From NCBI GenBank assembly GCA_943704415.1, contig CALSCO010002360.1:1-61707 (forward strand): DNA of 61,707 nt, in the 5' to 3' direction. Below the pieces are notes generated by a model. The model made no database searches and was not told the origin of the DNA. It worked only from the letters and a program-made list of their open reading frames with translations. Position numbers and translations under genes: made by a program. Shown piece by piece: positions 40,765 to 56,700 of this stretch; within the stretch, counting starts at the first letter, position 1; every line of letters begins with the position of its first letter. Source of the DNA: Parvularia atlantis (taxonomy: Eukaryota; Opisthokonta; Rotosphaerida).

Positions 40765-43700
40765 TCACACGTTCGAGCCGCGCAGGCGCAGGTGCTCCTC
40801 GTAGATCGTGATCTGCTCGGCGATCTGCTGGAGCATCTGCGGCAGCTCGCGCTCGTGCGTCCTGCGCGCGGTGTGGTAAGGCTGGGTGCAGTACGGCAGG
40901 GCGAGCACGCGCGCGCACTTGGACGTGACCAGCTCGTCGTCGTTGGCCGAGTTCATGAGCATCTCCTGCTGCGTCAGGAGGATCTTGATCACGACCTCGA
41001 CGTACGCCACGGTCTTCTTGTCCAGCTGCGTGCACCGTCAGTCCTGGGCGGCAGAGAAGCAGCGCGGCGGCGCACATCGTCGCGCGGGATGCTCCACTTC
41101 TGGATCTCGCGGTGCACCTTCTCGAGCCGCACGTCCAGCATGCGCCTGCCGTGCGCGCGAGCGTGAGCCGGCGCGGCGCAGAGCGCAGACACGGCCGGCA
41201 ACGCACGCCCGCTCCTCTGGGGGCAGCAGCCGCGGCAGCACGATCTCGCGCCGCCCGCCCGGCGACGTCAGCTTCACCTCGAGACGGCCCTTTTGCTGCG
41301 ACGGCCGCGGTGTTCAGCCACGTGACGGGCGCAGCAAGGCCCCACGAGCAACACCTTTTGAAGGCGCGCCTGGCGTGCAAGCGCGTTCGTGTGCAGCTTG
41401 AGCTTGATCTGCGCGTGTGTGCGTGTGAGCACGGTGCGCGGTGGCTGCTGGCAGGAGCGCACCTCTTCGTCGCTCGTGACGAGCGGCGGGCACTCGCGCG
41501 GCGGCAGCGCGTGCGCCGCGTTCCACGTCTCGGGGAAGCGTTCGTAGACGTATTTCGCATCTGTGGGCGCGTCACGACCCGCGAGCGCGCCACAGCAAGC
41601 CGGTTATGACGCACCGTGCGGCGTACTCTCCCGGTTCGGCTCCATTGCGACGTGTCGCGCCGTGAGCTTGTACGTCTGCTGGTCCTGTGCGTGTTGCGGA
41701 GGGCGTGAGGCCGTTGGCTAGAAGCAGCCGCAGCCGTGACGCACGCTGATGAACGGCGTCGGCTCCTTGGGCGTGGGCCACTTGACGCTGCGGTTCTTCT
41801 TAACGCGGATGCACTCGTCAAAGTACAGGATCTGCGCACGGTGTCACGCTCATCGTGCCACCGCGTGTGCGCGCGCACCTCCGAGTCGTTCTCCGTGCGC
41901 TCGTAGCGCTCCTCGAAGAACTGCATCGCCATCTGCTTCTGCAGGAAGTGCTGCATGAAGACCTGCGGATATCGCTCACGCTCAGCTCCCGTGCGTGTGC
42001 AGCATGCGCCCCGCGGCGCACCTTGCGGTCCTTGCGCACGCTATGCACGAACGCGTCGCACTGCATCACCGCGTCGTTCTGGTCGTGCCGCTGCTCCGTC
42101 GTGTTGAGGAAGCGGCGGTAGTCGCGGAACAGCGAGGCAAAGCTGCGACGCGCCAACGTCAGCCAGACGACGATGCCTCGGCATACTAGGGGGCGCACAG
42201 CCGCAGGAACGAGTCACGGATCATGCGCTCGTTCCACATCTGCGCGTCGGCCAGGTCGCTCTTGAGCAGCGGCGGGCCCGTCAGCGGCTGCGCATGGCCC
42301 GGTCAACAGGCGGCAGCGTGGACACGGCCAGGCGCGCACGTGCCTGCATGTTCTCCGGCGCGAGGTTGGTGGCGCTCCCCGGCTGCGCGGTGGCAGGTGA
42401 CGACCGGCCGTGCTCGGCAACCCCTGGTTCGTCCGTGACCTGTACGTAGAACTTGGACCGACCCCGTACCCCGCGCGGTCAGCGAGACGGGCGCCCGCAG
42501 CGATGCGTGTTACCCCGGCGTGCTTGGGCGTGACAGGGCTGTCGCCCTTGTTGAGCAGCGACGCGATGTCGCCCTGCCGCCCGGCGAGCGTGAGCACGAG
42601 CAGCGCGTGGCACACGGGCTGACGCACGCTCCGGCGCGTGTCGGACGACGGCAGCATCAGCGTGGGCGCTGACACGGCGCTCGCGGTGTTCTGCAGGCGC
42701 ACGATCGGCTTCTCGCGCGCCGGGGCGGTCATGGGCTGCTGCGGCGCGGTGGCTGTTGCCTCGGCCGCCGTTCGTGTGACGAAGCGCCGGCTCGGCCCAA
42801 ACATCGTGTTCTTGATCATGAGCGTGACGGCGCGTTTCTGCCGCAGCAGTGGGCCTGCGTCCGCGTGCACGCGAGCAGCACGCACGCACCCTCAGCGCAT
42901 TGTCCGATGACGTGATACTGCCCTCGTGTACGTCGACAGCCGCTTGCGCCCTGCCGACACAGATAGTCAGCGCCTACTTCGGGCGCACGGGCCATGCGCG
43001 CGCACTGCTCGGCCAGCTGCGACGCCGACACGCTGCGCGCCTTGGTGCCGCGTTCAATCTGCGACGTCTTGCGCAGGCCGCCCTCGCTGGCCAGCTGCAT
43101 GTTGTCCTGCAGCGGCGGCGTCAGCGCCCATCGTGACCGCACGCGCGTTCCGTGCCTGCAGCTCCAGCCGGTTCAGGAGCTCATCCAGCGTTATGTTTAG
43201 GTCCCTCGCGATCTGCACGCGACGTGTCAGGAGCGCGCCACACTAACTCTTTTCACGGACGACGCACGTCCTCCTGCACGTCCCGGGGCAGGGCCCGAAA
43301 CACCTCCGTGTCGATGTGCTCGACCGTCTCGCCCGTCGCGCCCGCTGGCATGTCCACGTACAGCCCCTCGCGGTGCTTCTTCTTTCGCTCGGCGTGCACG
43401 GCCGGCTGGAGCGACGGCGACGACGGGAGCGACTGCGCGCGCGAGCATCGCTCAGCCGCGGCAGGGCCCGCGGGTGCACATGCCTCGTTTGGTGATGCCG
43501 TGGTCGTCGGCAGCGGCGGCGTCGTCCGGCGCGAGCTCGAACTCGAACTGGACACGTCCATGAGCATGTCACCGCCCATCTTGGTCGGCGTGGCGCTGTT
43601 GCGCGCCGGCTCGCCCTCGCGCGTGACACTGCGCGCGCACCGCGTAGTCAGCACTGGCAACGCAAGAGAGCACTGCGATGCGCACCTGCGCGGGCTGACG

Positions 43701-45865
43701 ATCCCGCCGCGCGTCCACGGCTTCGGGATGCTCTGCGGCGCAGAGCGTGAGCGGCGTCGATGTCGGTCGGGCAACGCACGTGATGCATGGCGTACGGCAC
43801 CGGCGCCGACACGTTTGGCAGGGCAGACTTGCACGAGCCTGCGCGTGCGTGTCGTGAGCACACGGCGGCAACGGCGCCTGCATCGCACCGAGCTCCGGCT
43901 CGCCCGTGAGCGGGATCGGCTGGAAGATCGAGGGCGGTATGCTCGACTTTTGAGCGCGGCTAACGTTGCCGTAGCGCTGACGCCCAGGGTGAGTGGCCAG
44001 TAAGACGGGGGCGAGCGCGGCGTCGGCGCACGTGCAGGTGCTCGATCAACTTCTTGCGGTCGTCTGCCGGCAGCGGCTGGATGGGCTCGGTCGTAGTGAC
44101 GTTGCACGCGTCGAGGTCGACCATGACCGGCTGCATGCGCGCGCCGCTGCACATCAGCCACGCGGAGGGTGCTGGGCCCACGACCGCACCGCCGGCAACG
44201 ACACGTCCGCCTCGCCGAGCGTGGACATGAGAAGGCTCGGCACCCCGGCCACGATCGGCACGATGGCCTCGAACGGATTCATCGAGCGCGCCAACTCTGC
44301 TGGGAAGCACGGGATCCAGACGAGGTGCCAGACGAAAGGGTACAGGAGCGATGCGACCGTCTCGGCGGCTTCGCGCGGGCGAGCTAGCTGTCAGAGACGT
44401 CCATGCGCACAGGATGTCCGCACCGAGCGTGAGCAGCGCGAGCTGCTTGCAGTGGAAGTAGATGCGACGCTCGCTCAGCAGCGCCTCGACGAGCAGCACG
44501 ATGTTCTCGATCGTCAGGAAGCGGAAGAGCCAGTAGTACGAAAACTTGCGCCGCGGGCGACGGTGAGCGCCGTCCGTCGCGCCGGCCGCACGCACGTTCT
44601 TCAGCGCCGGCAGGTCGTTGAGCGGCGGGCGCGAGAGGTACAGGACGGTGTGGTCGATTGTGACGGCGACCTCGGTCTTGCCCGGCGGCGGCAGGGGCAC
44701 CTCGGACGTGATGTTGACGATGTACCTGCGCGCCACCAGCCAGTGCGATCAGCGACGGCAGGCGACAGCAGGCGACAGCGCGAGCGCGCCGCACCGCTCC
44801 AGCGGCAGCAGCAGCCCCTGTTGGCTGGCCCAGACCAGCTGCGACAGGTAGTCCTTGAAAAAGTCGAAGAACGGCCAGTGGCTGATGATGCACACGGCCT
44901 TGGGCAGGTACATCGCCAGGCGGTTGCGCTCGAGCTCCTTGCGGTACTCGGCGAGGACGTGGCTGTGGAGCTGCGCGAGGCGGTGAGCGGCGGGCGCGGC
45001 AAGCGAGCGGACGACGCACCGCAATCGTGTCGCTGCACTCACGCACGTTGTCCTGCAGCGCGGCGATGTGCTCGGCGTCGGCCCCGGGGTCAAGCCGCGC
45101 GATCTCGTGCTCGGCCGCGGCGACGCTCTGCGACAGCTCATCAATCTTGGTCTGGATGACGCTGATGAAGTGCTGTATCTCGGGCTCGGGCTGTGCGCGC
45201 GTGTCGCGGGGGTCGCGCCTCGTTAAGCCCCGCGTCGTGCACGACACGACCCGCCCGCGCGCGCCGCGACGCACCACGCCGTACTTGTACTTGGACCGTA
45301 GGCGCTGCTCGAGCCCGTGGTCCATCAGCTCGTTGACCACCAGCGCCACGCCATAGATCTTCGTCCCGGCCTCGTCCGTGAGCGTCTGTGCGGGCGCCGT
45401 GAGCACGGCACGAGGCGCCACGCGGCGCGCACAAAGGCGTGGTGCGTCGGCTGCGGCGTGCCGTCCTTGCGCGTGACCTGCTTGAGCTGGATGAAGGTCG
45501 GGAAGCAGAACTGAGAGCGTGGGCGCGCGTGTCAGACGCCTGTCGTCCGCACGCCCGCGCACGGGCAGCGGCGCGCACGTCCGGCACGGCGTCCTGGTAC
45601 TTGTAGTCGGCGTGGTCCGCAGGCGGGTACCGCCACAGCGTCTGCGCCCTGAAGTTGCGGAAGATGGGATCGGCGTGGCGGCCGTCTGCGCGGGTCGCCG
45701 TGTGAGGCCGCGGACCGTGGCAACGGCTGGCTGCGCGCTGTGGGGGCACGCGGCGCTGTACGCACCCTGCCCGCGCCCGCCGCCCTCGGCCGCGCCCGCG
45801 CCGTCCAGCAGCGCGCCCTCGGTCAGGCCGCAGACCACGACGTAGTCGACCAGCCGGCGCTTCAT
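40765..45865 (-). CDS. DENN-domain protein (Rab GEF)
   Basis: Starts MKRRLVDYVVVCGL at 45863-45865. uDENN: DPIFRNFRAQTLWRYPP, FCFPTFIQLKQVT, HAFVLTDEAGTKIYGVALVV. cDENN: NRLAMYLPKAVCIISHWPFF, VPLPPPGKTEVAVTID, WLFRFLTIENIVLLVEALL, ERRIYFHCKQLALLTLGADI, HLVWIPCFPAELARSMNPF and AIVPIVAGVPSLLMSTLG. dDENN, after a long disordered insertion: RMIRDSFLRLC|SFASLFRDYRRFLN, DAFVHSVRKDRK, FMQHFLQKQMAMQFFEERYE and ILYFDECIRVKKNRS. The tail has SDEE- and Lys-rich helices ending YEEHLRLRGSNV. The three-part DENN module activates Rab GTPases by nucleotide exchange at membranes. A coiled segment (QHFISVIQTKIDELSQSVAA) sits within uDENN/cDENN. About 1,300 residues; splice choices in the insertion (43.9-42.3 kb) are uncertain. 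Confidence 0.87.
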
Positions 45866-45916
45866 GGCGACTCGGCGCGCCTGACTCGGGCCACGAGCAG
45901 AAAGTCTAGTCACTGA

Positions 45917-47721
45917 TCAATCACGGTGTCGCAGTCGCTTCGGGTTTGGGTCGAGGCTCAGGTCCTGCAGCCGCGGCGCGGCGACGCCCTGCTGCTGCTG
46001 CGGCGGCGGCGGTGGCGGCCCGCTGTCGAAGCCGGCCGGAATGAACGTGTACGACGCTGCGCGCGGTTGCGCGATCAGCGGCCAGGCCGGCAATGCGCAC
46101 GGCGGTGAGCGCGCACCCGACTCGCGCAGTGTGAACAGGTCGCTCCCGCCCGCCAGCTGCACGATGAAGCTCGCCTGTCTGTCATTAAGAGGCACGCTCC
46201 GCCTGAGCCACGACAGGAACTCGTCGAGGAAGCGCAGGCACACGATCGGGTCCTGCGCACGCGCGCGCTCAGGCCCTCGTCTCGACACGCACGCACGTGT
46301 GCACGTGACGCACCCACATCCCGGGCTTACCGCGCACGAGTCGCGGCAGGCGCAGCGTCTCGAACGCCTGCACGTCGCGAACGAACCCGTTGTCGTCGCG
46401 GAAGCCCACAACGATCCGCGGCACGCCCGCCAGGAACGACTGCGCCCAGAACTTGAGCAGCTTGTGTCTTGTCGCTGCCGTGTGAGCACCGCCACGCCGT
46501 GCACGCGCGCGCACGAACCGCTCGAAGAGGAACTGGTCGCGCTCAGTCACGATCACCTTGGACGTCTTAAGCTCGATGTACGCAGCAGACGGCACGGGCA
46601 CGCCCGGGTCTGCGCTCACACGCAGCCGGGGTCAGCATGCGGTCTGCCGCCCTGACTGTGCGCGCGCACCGGCGCAGTCGACCTCCGCCCCGAGCACGAG
46701 CGTGTGCTCGCCCAGGCGCGTGCGCAGGACCGAGCAGAACGCCTCGTTGTTGTTGACCGGCGCATTAATCTCGGCGCGCTTCTGCAGCGCTGCCGTCAGC
46801 TGGCGGTCGAGAAGCGCATGAGCGCGCGTGCACGCGCCTGCTCGAGCGGCATGCGCCGCCGCGACGTGCCCGTCACCAGCTGCTCAAACTTGTAGCCCCA
46901 GAACGTCTGCAGCAGGTGCCGCTCGGCCTGCGCACTGCCTGCGGCTGCCGCGTTGTGCCGGTTGCGCTCGAGCTGCTCGATGAAGAGTGTGCCCTACAGC
47001 ACCACGCGGCACGTCAGCGCTCGCTGATCGCAGCGCCGCAAGATGTGCGCGCCTGGTGCGACGTCACGGCGAGCGTGAGCGGCTCGCGCCGGTTGTACGG
47101 CGCGCAAAGGATCTCGGTCAGGACGCCGCGCCAGGTCATGACGGCGGGTGGTGGCCTCGGCTGGGCGCGCTGCAGGTTCTGCGTGGCGCGGCTTTGTCAG
47201 CCGCGCCTTCCCGACGACGCGCCCGCCGTGCCTGCCAGCAGATGAGCAGGTGGTCGAGGTGCTCCGGCACGCTCTCGTCGCGGCGCACGAACGTGTCGTA
47301 CCCGTGCGACAGGTTGTTGAGCGACGGCTCCAGGCCGTGGTAGAAGCGCTAGCAGCGACGCGCCGTGCGTCAGGCATGTGCCGCGCGTCCCGGGGCCGCA
47401 CGCCGCACCAGCCGGCTCGCGTCCTGGCGGTACCGTCGCGCGCCGTCGAGGCTGAAGAAGCCGATCTCCTCAGGCTTGCCGAAGGGCGGGCAGGGCCCCT
47501 GAAGCGCCTCAGGCGGGCGCAGCGGCAGCTCGGCGATCACCAGCCCTGGCGCGCGCGTCCGTGAGCGGCCCGCCGTGCGGCCTTTGCGTGCTGCACGCAC
47601 CCAGTCCGAGCTGCAGCACCGCCCCGGCCTCGTCCTCCTGCTGCTGCTGCTGCTGCGGCGGCGGCGGCGGCGGCTGGGCGGCGACGGCTGGCGCGCTCAC
47701 ACTCGACGCGGCGCGCTTCAT
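45917..47721 (-). CDS. DXO: DXO/Rai1-family RNA 5'-end decapping nuclease
   Basis: Starts [16 protein letters not shown] with Pro and Gln tracts at 47719-47721. Family blocks follow: [129 protein letters not shown] and [13 protein letters not shown]. The acidic catalytic cluster characteristic of DXO/Rai1 is present (Glu of GYKFE, Glu/Asp of GAEVDC, Glu and Lys of IELKT). The enzyme removes incomplete, unmethylated or NAD+ caps and degrades the RNA; yeast Rai1 partners Rat1. The C-terminus ends NPKRLRHRD, possibly a nuclear signal. About 480 residues. Confidence 0.92.
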
Positions 47722-47763
47722 GACACTGCGAAATTCGACGCACACCACGCGCGCACATCAACG
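47722..47763. promoter_or_regulatory. 42-bp divergent promoter (DXO / TIM22)
   Basis: Contains GCGAAATTCGACGC (AATTCGA at 47732-47738). Too short for separate promoters, so likely a single bidirectional one. Confidence 0.45.
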
Positions 47764-48429
47764 ATGAACCCGGCCGCCGCGCCGCCGCCGGCCCCGTCCG
47801 GCTCCATCTTCAACGAGAAGACGCTGCAGGCGTTCATGGAGTCGTGCCCGGCCAAGGCCGTGCTGAGCACGGGCATGGGTGCGCCCGATGCCTGCTGCGC
47901 CGCGTGCACACCCACGTGCTGACGACGAGCGCGGTGCCGACGAAGGCTTCGTGTTTGGCGGCATGTTTGGCATGTTCATCGCCGGCACGGGCCCCGGGAT
48001 AGGCGAGGACCCGACCAAGATGAACGTGCGCGAGACCTTTCGCGCGATGGGGCGCACGTCGTACTCGTACGCCAAGAGCTTCGCGCTCGTTGGCGGCGTG
48101 TACTCGTTCAGCGAGTGCGTGATCGAGTCGGTGCGCACGGCCGCGCACGCATCGTTGGCGGCCCACCCGCCCGCGCCCGCCCGCGCCCGCAGTACCGCGC
48201 CAAGCACGACATCTACAACGCGCTCTCGGCCGGCTGCTTCACGGGCGCGGCGCTGGCCGTGCGGGGTGCGCGCTTCCGCGGTCGCCGTCGTCGGCTGATG
48301 CGCGCGTGCGTGCGCGCGTGTGTGTCAGCCGGGCCACAGGCCGCGGCGCTCGGCTGCGCGGGCTTTGCGGCGTTCTCGGGCGCGATCGACTACTACATGG
48401 AGTACAGCGCGTCGTCCACCTCGTGGTGA
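47764..48429 (+). CDS. TIM22: Mitochondrial import translocase TIM22
   Basis: Four exons. Exon 1 is 47764-47878 ([31 protein letters not shown]) and exon 2 starts at 47946 ([51 protein letters not shown]); the later exons give [20 protein letters not shown] and [20 protein letters not shown], then DYYMEY. Pattern and order match Tim22 (MESCP.K..LS, ...[37 protein letters not shown]). Four membrane helices with the small-residue GxxxG faces of the Tim17/22/23 family. Inner-membrane insertion channel for carrier proteins, including the ADP/ATP carrier found earlier in this window. Normal length, about 165 residues. Confidence 0.95.
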
Positions 48430-48493
48430 CACGCGCTTCGTACGTCTCTCATGGCAAGTCACTGCCCCGCACGCAACACAAAAACCACGCGGC

Positions 48494-50639
<2,146 letters not shown>

Positions 50640-50720
50640 CGTCGAGGCCGTGGGAAACTGCGTCACGCTTCTCGAAGCTGCCGCGAGATTCGAATTTGTA
50701 ACGGCGGGCGGCGCGGACTG
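50640..50720. promoter_or_regulatory. 81-bp divergent promoter (GPI / coiled-coil protein)
   Basis: Contains ATTCGAATTT (50688-50697), palindromic TTCGAA core, plus GCGTCACGC. Confidence 0.45.
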
Positions 50721-53700
50721 ATGGACCGCGCGGTCGCGTTTGGCGCGGCGTCGACGGCGGCGGCGGCGGCCAACAAGGAGAACGTGGCGGCGGCGGCGCG
50801 GATCAACGAGCTCGCGGGGCGCGTGGAGCAGCTGCAGCGCGAGAAGAAGCAGCGCGGTGCGGGCCGCGCGCTCGTGTGGCGAATGAGGCAGCGTTGTAAC
50901 GGTCGGGCCGTGTCGCCAGAGCAAATGATCGACAGCCTGCAGGACGCGGTCAACCAGGGCAAGCGGCGCTACGACGAGCTCAAGCGCGAGCTGGACGACG
51001 CCGTGAAGCAGGTGCGCTTAACTCTGTGCTTGAGCCGCGCGCTCAACGGCACTGTCGACCACCAGGGCAACCACGACGCGCGCCAGGCCGAGCAGTTCAA
51101 AGTCGCGCTCGACCGCAAGACAGAGGTGCCGCCCGCCTCGCCGTCGCATCGCTGTCACATCGCTGCTGCTCATCGCGCCGCGGCGCAGGAGCTCAAGCAG
51201 TGCGTCTTCCGCCAGCAGAACATGGAGGCGCAGATCGACACGCTCAAGCGCCACCACAAGGACGAGGCCGACCAGCGCAAGCGCATCGAGCAGGGTGCGC
51301 CCACACAGCAGCACGGCGCGCATCGCTCACATCCCGCCCCGCAGAGCTCTTCTCGGTGCAGAACAAGCTGCACCAGGCCGGCGCGGGCTCGGCCGCATGG
51401 CACGACGAGAAGCGGCAGCTGGAGGGGCGCGTCGTCGCGCTCGAGCGCGCGCTCGCCGAGCGGCCTGCGGCGACGGCGGCACCGGCTGCGCCGATGCACC
51501 ATGTCACGATCGCGCCCAAGAGCGACGCGGTCGCGATCGACGCCCTTGCCGCCCAGCAGGGCGCGTGGGCGCTCAAGGAGGAGAACCTGCGCCAGCAGCT
51601 GGCCAAGGAGCGCGAGGCGGCGCAGCGCGAGCTCGGCGAGATGCGCGCGGCGCTGGACGTGCACGTCAAGCGCGCCAACGACACCGACACGGAGCGCGAG
51701 AAAGTGCGTTGTGCACGTGGAGGCACGATCGCGCGAGCCGCTCATACAGCTCACGCAGCTCAAGACCGAGGTCGCGCGCCTGCGCTTCGACAAGGACAAC
51801 ATGGCCATGGCCCTCGACCAGGCCAAGAAGCACCAGAAGTCGCAGCAGCAGCAGTGCGCGCGCGCGCTCGTCGCTTGCATTGTTCGCGCCCGCCGATCGC
51901 TCACGACGCAGGGAGAGCGCGGTGGAGGAAGCGACCGCGGCGCTGCACGAGCGCCTCAAGGCGATGCAGCGCGAGCGCGACCAGGCGCTGGCAAGCCTCA
52001 AGGCATCGGAGGGTGCGCGGCGCCGCCGCTCGTCGGCTACCCTTTCCAACGCGCCGTGCGAGCAGACCAGCGCACCAACCTGCAGGCGCAGCTGCTCGCG
52101 GCCGGCGCCCGCGCGTCGTCGAGCGTGGGCGAGCTCGACGAGCTGCTGCAGCAGACGGCGTCCGCGCTAGAGGTCGCGCGGCGCGAGTGCGCCAGGTGCG
52201 CGCACACACCACCTGCTCTTTACACAGGCGCGCTCACCGTGGTGCGCGCCCGCCCAGCCTGCGTGACGACGTGAAAGCGCACACGAGCGCCAAAACGGCC
52301 GCCGAAAGCGCGCTGGCGGCCGCGCGCGAGCAGCTCAGCGGTGTGCACGCGCAGTTCCTGAGCGAGCACGCCGACAACGCCAAGCTCGCGCGCACCCTCG
52401 ACGAGACGCAACAGCGAGAGGCGCACCAGGCGACACAGTTGCGCGAGTTGCAGGAGCGCTACACCGCGTGCGAGTCGGCGCTCGCCGGCGCGCTCAAAAA
52501 GGCGTCGCTGCTGCAGCGCGAGCTTCAGGCTGCGCAAGACGAGCGCGTGACCCTCGGCGACGGCCAGACGCACGGTGCGGAACCGCCAAAGCGGCGATGG
52601 CGGCACGCGCGCTCACGTGTACATGCAGCCAAGGCACAGCTGGAGGCGGCGCAGCGTGAGATCGAGCAGCTCCGCACGCAGCTCGAGCAGGAGGAGGCGA
52701 CGCGTATCAACATGCTCACCCGCTCGCGCGAGGCCAAGGAAGGCTTGACCGAAGAGCTCGCCACGCTGGCCGGGCGACTGGACGCGGCCGTGGCAGCCAA
52801 CCAAACGCTCACTGCCCAGGTGCGGGCGCACGAGGAGCAGAGCGCCCTGGCCGAGGCTGCCGACGCCAGGCAGTGCGTTTTGCGCCTGCCCTGCCCTGCT
52901 ATGCGCTCACGCACGGGCGCAGTCATGCCAAGCTCGCGGCAGCAGATCAGCGGCTGACGTCACTCGAGGCCGAGCTTGCGCAGAGCGAGTCGCGCGCCGA
53001 GGCCGCCCTGGCCGACGCGCAGAGCCGGCACGACGAGGCGGCCGAGCTGCGCCGTCGCCTGGAGCTCGTGCAGCAGCACGCGGACGCGCAGGCGCGCGCG
53101 CACAAGGACGCGGCCAGCGGCGCCGAGAAGGACACAGGCGAGCTGCAGCGACTGCTGGCCGAGGCGCAGACGCAGGCGGACGCGGCGGTCACGCAGCTGC
53201 GTGCGGCGCAGGAGCAAATCGCGCAGCTGCTGCACCTGCGACAGCAGCAGGTGCGCCTTTGTGTCTACTCGACGCAGCGGAGGCACTGACTGGTCACGCG
53301 CGTGCACACAGGACCAGACGATCCGCCAGCTGAGCTTCACGCGCGAGTGCAACGAGGACGAGCTGGCTGACATGAGCGACCGCGTTGCCAAGCTTGAGGC
53401 CGACCTGCACGCGGCTCAGGCCGTTGTCGCCGAGCAGACAGCGCGCGGCGACCAGCTGGCGCAGGCACTGGAGGAGGCGCACGCGGCCCGGGCTGCCCGT
53501 GATTCCGCCGCTGCAGTTTCGAGCGCACAGCTGACTGAGCACGCGGCGACCATCGAGCGGCTCACCACGGCGCTCGACGAGGCTGACGAGGCGCGCAGCG
53601 CACTGGAGCAGGACCTGGCGCAGGCGACTGCACGGAGCGGCACGCTCGCGGCAGCCAAGGAGCAGCTCGCCGCGCAGCTCGTGACGCTCGAGCAAGCCGA

Positions 53701-56700
53701 GCAGGCGCATTCTGCTACCGTCGAAGACCAGACGCTCTACATCTCCGAGCTTGAGCGCAACATTGCGGAGCTGACGAGCGAGGCGGAGCGGCTGCGCCTG
53801 GCGCTGCAAGACCAGCAGGCGCAGCACGAGGCCAAGCTTGTGTGTGCTTGCTGCTGGGCGCGTGCAGTGCTGACGTTCTGCACGCGTGCAGCGGCAGGCA
53901 GGCGAGAGCGAGGACAGCGCGCACGCCAAGCTCGAGGAGACGTCCGGGCAGCTCGCGTCGGCCCTCGCGGCATGCCGGGCGGCCGAGGACCAGGTCGCAC
54001 TGCTGCAGCACGCGCACGTCGAGTGGCAGCAGCGGGCCGAGGTGCTCGTGGCCAGCCACGCCGCCAAGGAGCAGCAATGCCTTGGTGCAGCCACCGGCTC
54101 CGCATGCCCAACCGCTGAACGCGCGCCCGGTCGCAGACGCCGCGGCCGAGATCGAGCAGCTGCGCGAGGAGCTCGTTGGCCGCAAGCAAACGCTCGAGGT
54201 GGTGACGGCAGAACTGAGCGCGGCGCACGCTGTGCACGCCAAGCTGTTGGCGGACGTCGGCCTGCTGCAGGACGAGCTTGCAGCGAAGAGTGCTCGCGAG
54301 CAGGCGCAGCACGCGGCGGCCGAGAGCCAGGACGCCAAGCTCGCACAAGCGCGCGACGAGGTTGCCCGTCTGCAGGCGGACCTCGCGGCAAACCAGGCAA
54401 TGGAGGCGCGCCTGCAGGCACAGCTGGCCGCCGTGAGCAGCGACAAGGACACGAGCGCGAGCGGTGCGCCGAAAGCCGCGTCCGCTCGGCCGCGACTCAC
54501 TTGCCACCCGCAGACTTTGAGCAGCGCCACGCCGAGCTCGCTGCACAGGTTGCCGAGCTCAGCGTGCGGCTGAAGGCGGCCGAGGCGCGGTCTGCGCAGC
54601 TCGAAGAGGCTCTGGCGACGAAGGGCGTGGCCCTGAAGCAGCAAATCGTGCGCTGCCCTCTCGCTCTCGTGTGGCGTCTGACGTGGCGCACAGGCGCACA
54701 ACGCCATCTTTGAGGACACAGTGAAGGACCTCGAGGAGCAGCTGGCCGAGAGCGAGGCGGCCGTGGCGCGGCTGCAGGCGGCGAAGCTGACCCTGACGAC
54801 GGGTGCGTCTGGCCGCGTGGCAAACGAACGCATGACGCTCACACGCGCGCGACTGCAGAGCTCGAGAACACGCGCGTGGCGCACGAGTCACACACGCAGG
54901 CGCAGCAAGACACGGCAGCGGCGCTGGCCGAGGGGCGCGAGCGGATGTCGGCGCTGATCGAGGCGAGCGAGCGGCAGCAGGCGACGATCGCCGCGCTGGG
55001 TCACGAGCGGACCGAGCTGCAGACGCAGCTGGAGGGTGCCACGACCGCGCTGGCGACGCTCAAGACGCAGGGCGCGCTCGACCGCGACGAGCTCACAGCG
55101 CAGCTGGAGCAGGCTGTCACGGCCCGCACAACCGCGGAGACGCAGCTCGCGGCAGCGCGTCAGCAGCTGGCGCAGCTTGAGGGCGACGTCGTTCAGCTGC
55201 GTGACGCCGTCGCGGCCAAGCAGGCGCGTCTGGACGAGGCGATCGCCGCAGCGGCGGACCTGGAGCAGCAGCTCGCGGCCGCGGGGGACGCGCGTGAGGA
55301 GCAGACCGCACGCCTCATCGAGTCCCTGCGCCAGCTCGAGGAGACCAGGGTCAACGTCAAGGCCTTGCAGGCGGAGATGGCGGGCGCACGGACGGTGCAC
55401 GAGGCGATGATGATCGAGCTGGACGAGCTGCAGACGCGCAAGCTGGACGACCAGCAGGCACTGCACAACGCGACGGCCACGGAGGGCGCGCTGCGCACAC
55501 TCGTGGATACGTTGCGCGCGGACGTGGTCATGGCACACGCCGCTCAGCGCGCGGCCGAGCTGAGCGCACAGGACCTCAAGTCGGAGCTGGCGGTGCGCAC
55601 GGTCTCCCGCATTGTGCTCTCGCGAATGACACGCGCGCACGCAGGCCGCGCAGGCCGAGCAGCAGTGTCGGGCCGAGCAGGCCGACGCGGCCCTGCAGAA
55701 CATCTCGGCCGAGCTGCAGGAGCTTCAGGCGCAGATTGGTCAGCTGCGCGTGCAGCTGGGTGATGCGCAGACCGCGCTTCTGGCCGCGGAGGATCGGGTG
55801 GCGACGCTGCAGGCAGAGATGAGCGTGGCCGAGGACCGTGTCGAGGGACACGAGCGCGTCGTTGCCGCCAAGGACGCCGAGACGGCAGAGCTGCGCAACC
55901 AGCTCGACGACGCGCAGCGACAGCGGTACGTGGTCTCGTCTTCGCTGCGCCGCTCGCTGAGACTGCGCTCGGGCAGAATGGCCGCGCAAGACAGCGCGGC
56001 AGCGATACAGGCGCGCGCGGACGAGCTGCAGCTTGAGCTTGAGCGGGCTGCGGTGGAGGTGTGTGTTTTGGCCATGCGCTTGCGAGCAGCACGCTGAGAC
56101 GGCGACACAGTGCGAGCGCCTGCAGGCGCAGCTGCGTGAGAGCGACATGAGCGCCGAGGTCGCGCAGCTTCGCGACCAGCTGGCCGACGCGCAGGTCGCG
56201 CTGGACGAGCTTGCGCAGACAAAGGCCCGGCTCGAGGGCGCGCTGACGCACGTCGAGCAGCAGATGGCAAGCGCCGTCGAGCACGCCCAGCGCGTGAGCA
56301 CGGAGGCACGCGCGTCGTTGCGGCTGCGCGCGGCCGGCGTCTGACATCCGTGGACCGCGCAGCAATCGGCGGAGATCGCGCGGCTGCAGGAAAGCGAGCT
56401 GCTGCTGCGCGCGGAGCTGGACGAGCGGGTGCAGCAACTGGACCACGCGCTGTCGGACACGTCGAGCCGCGCGGCGCAGCTAGCGCGCGGGCATTCGGAG
56501 CTCGAGGCGCAGCTGGCCGACCAGCAGGTGCATCTCGACGCTGCCGACCGCCTGCGCGCGGCGCTCGAGGTCGAGCTCACGGCAAGCAAGGACAAGCAGG
56601 CGGTGGCACACTCACGCGTGCAGAGTGCGTGCAGCCTCGTGTGCTAGCAGCGGGCCGCCGCTGACGCACGGCACGGTCGCAGCCGCCGAGGCGCAGGTGT

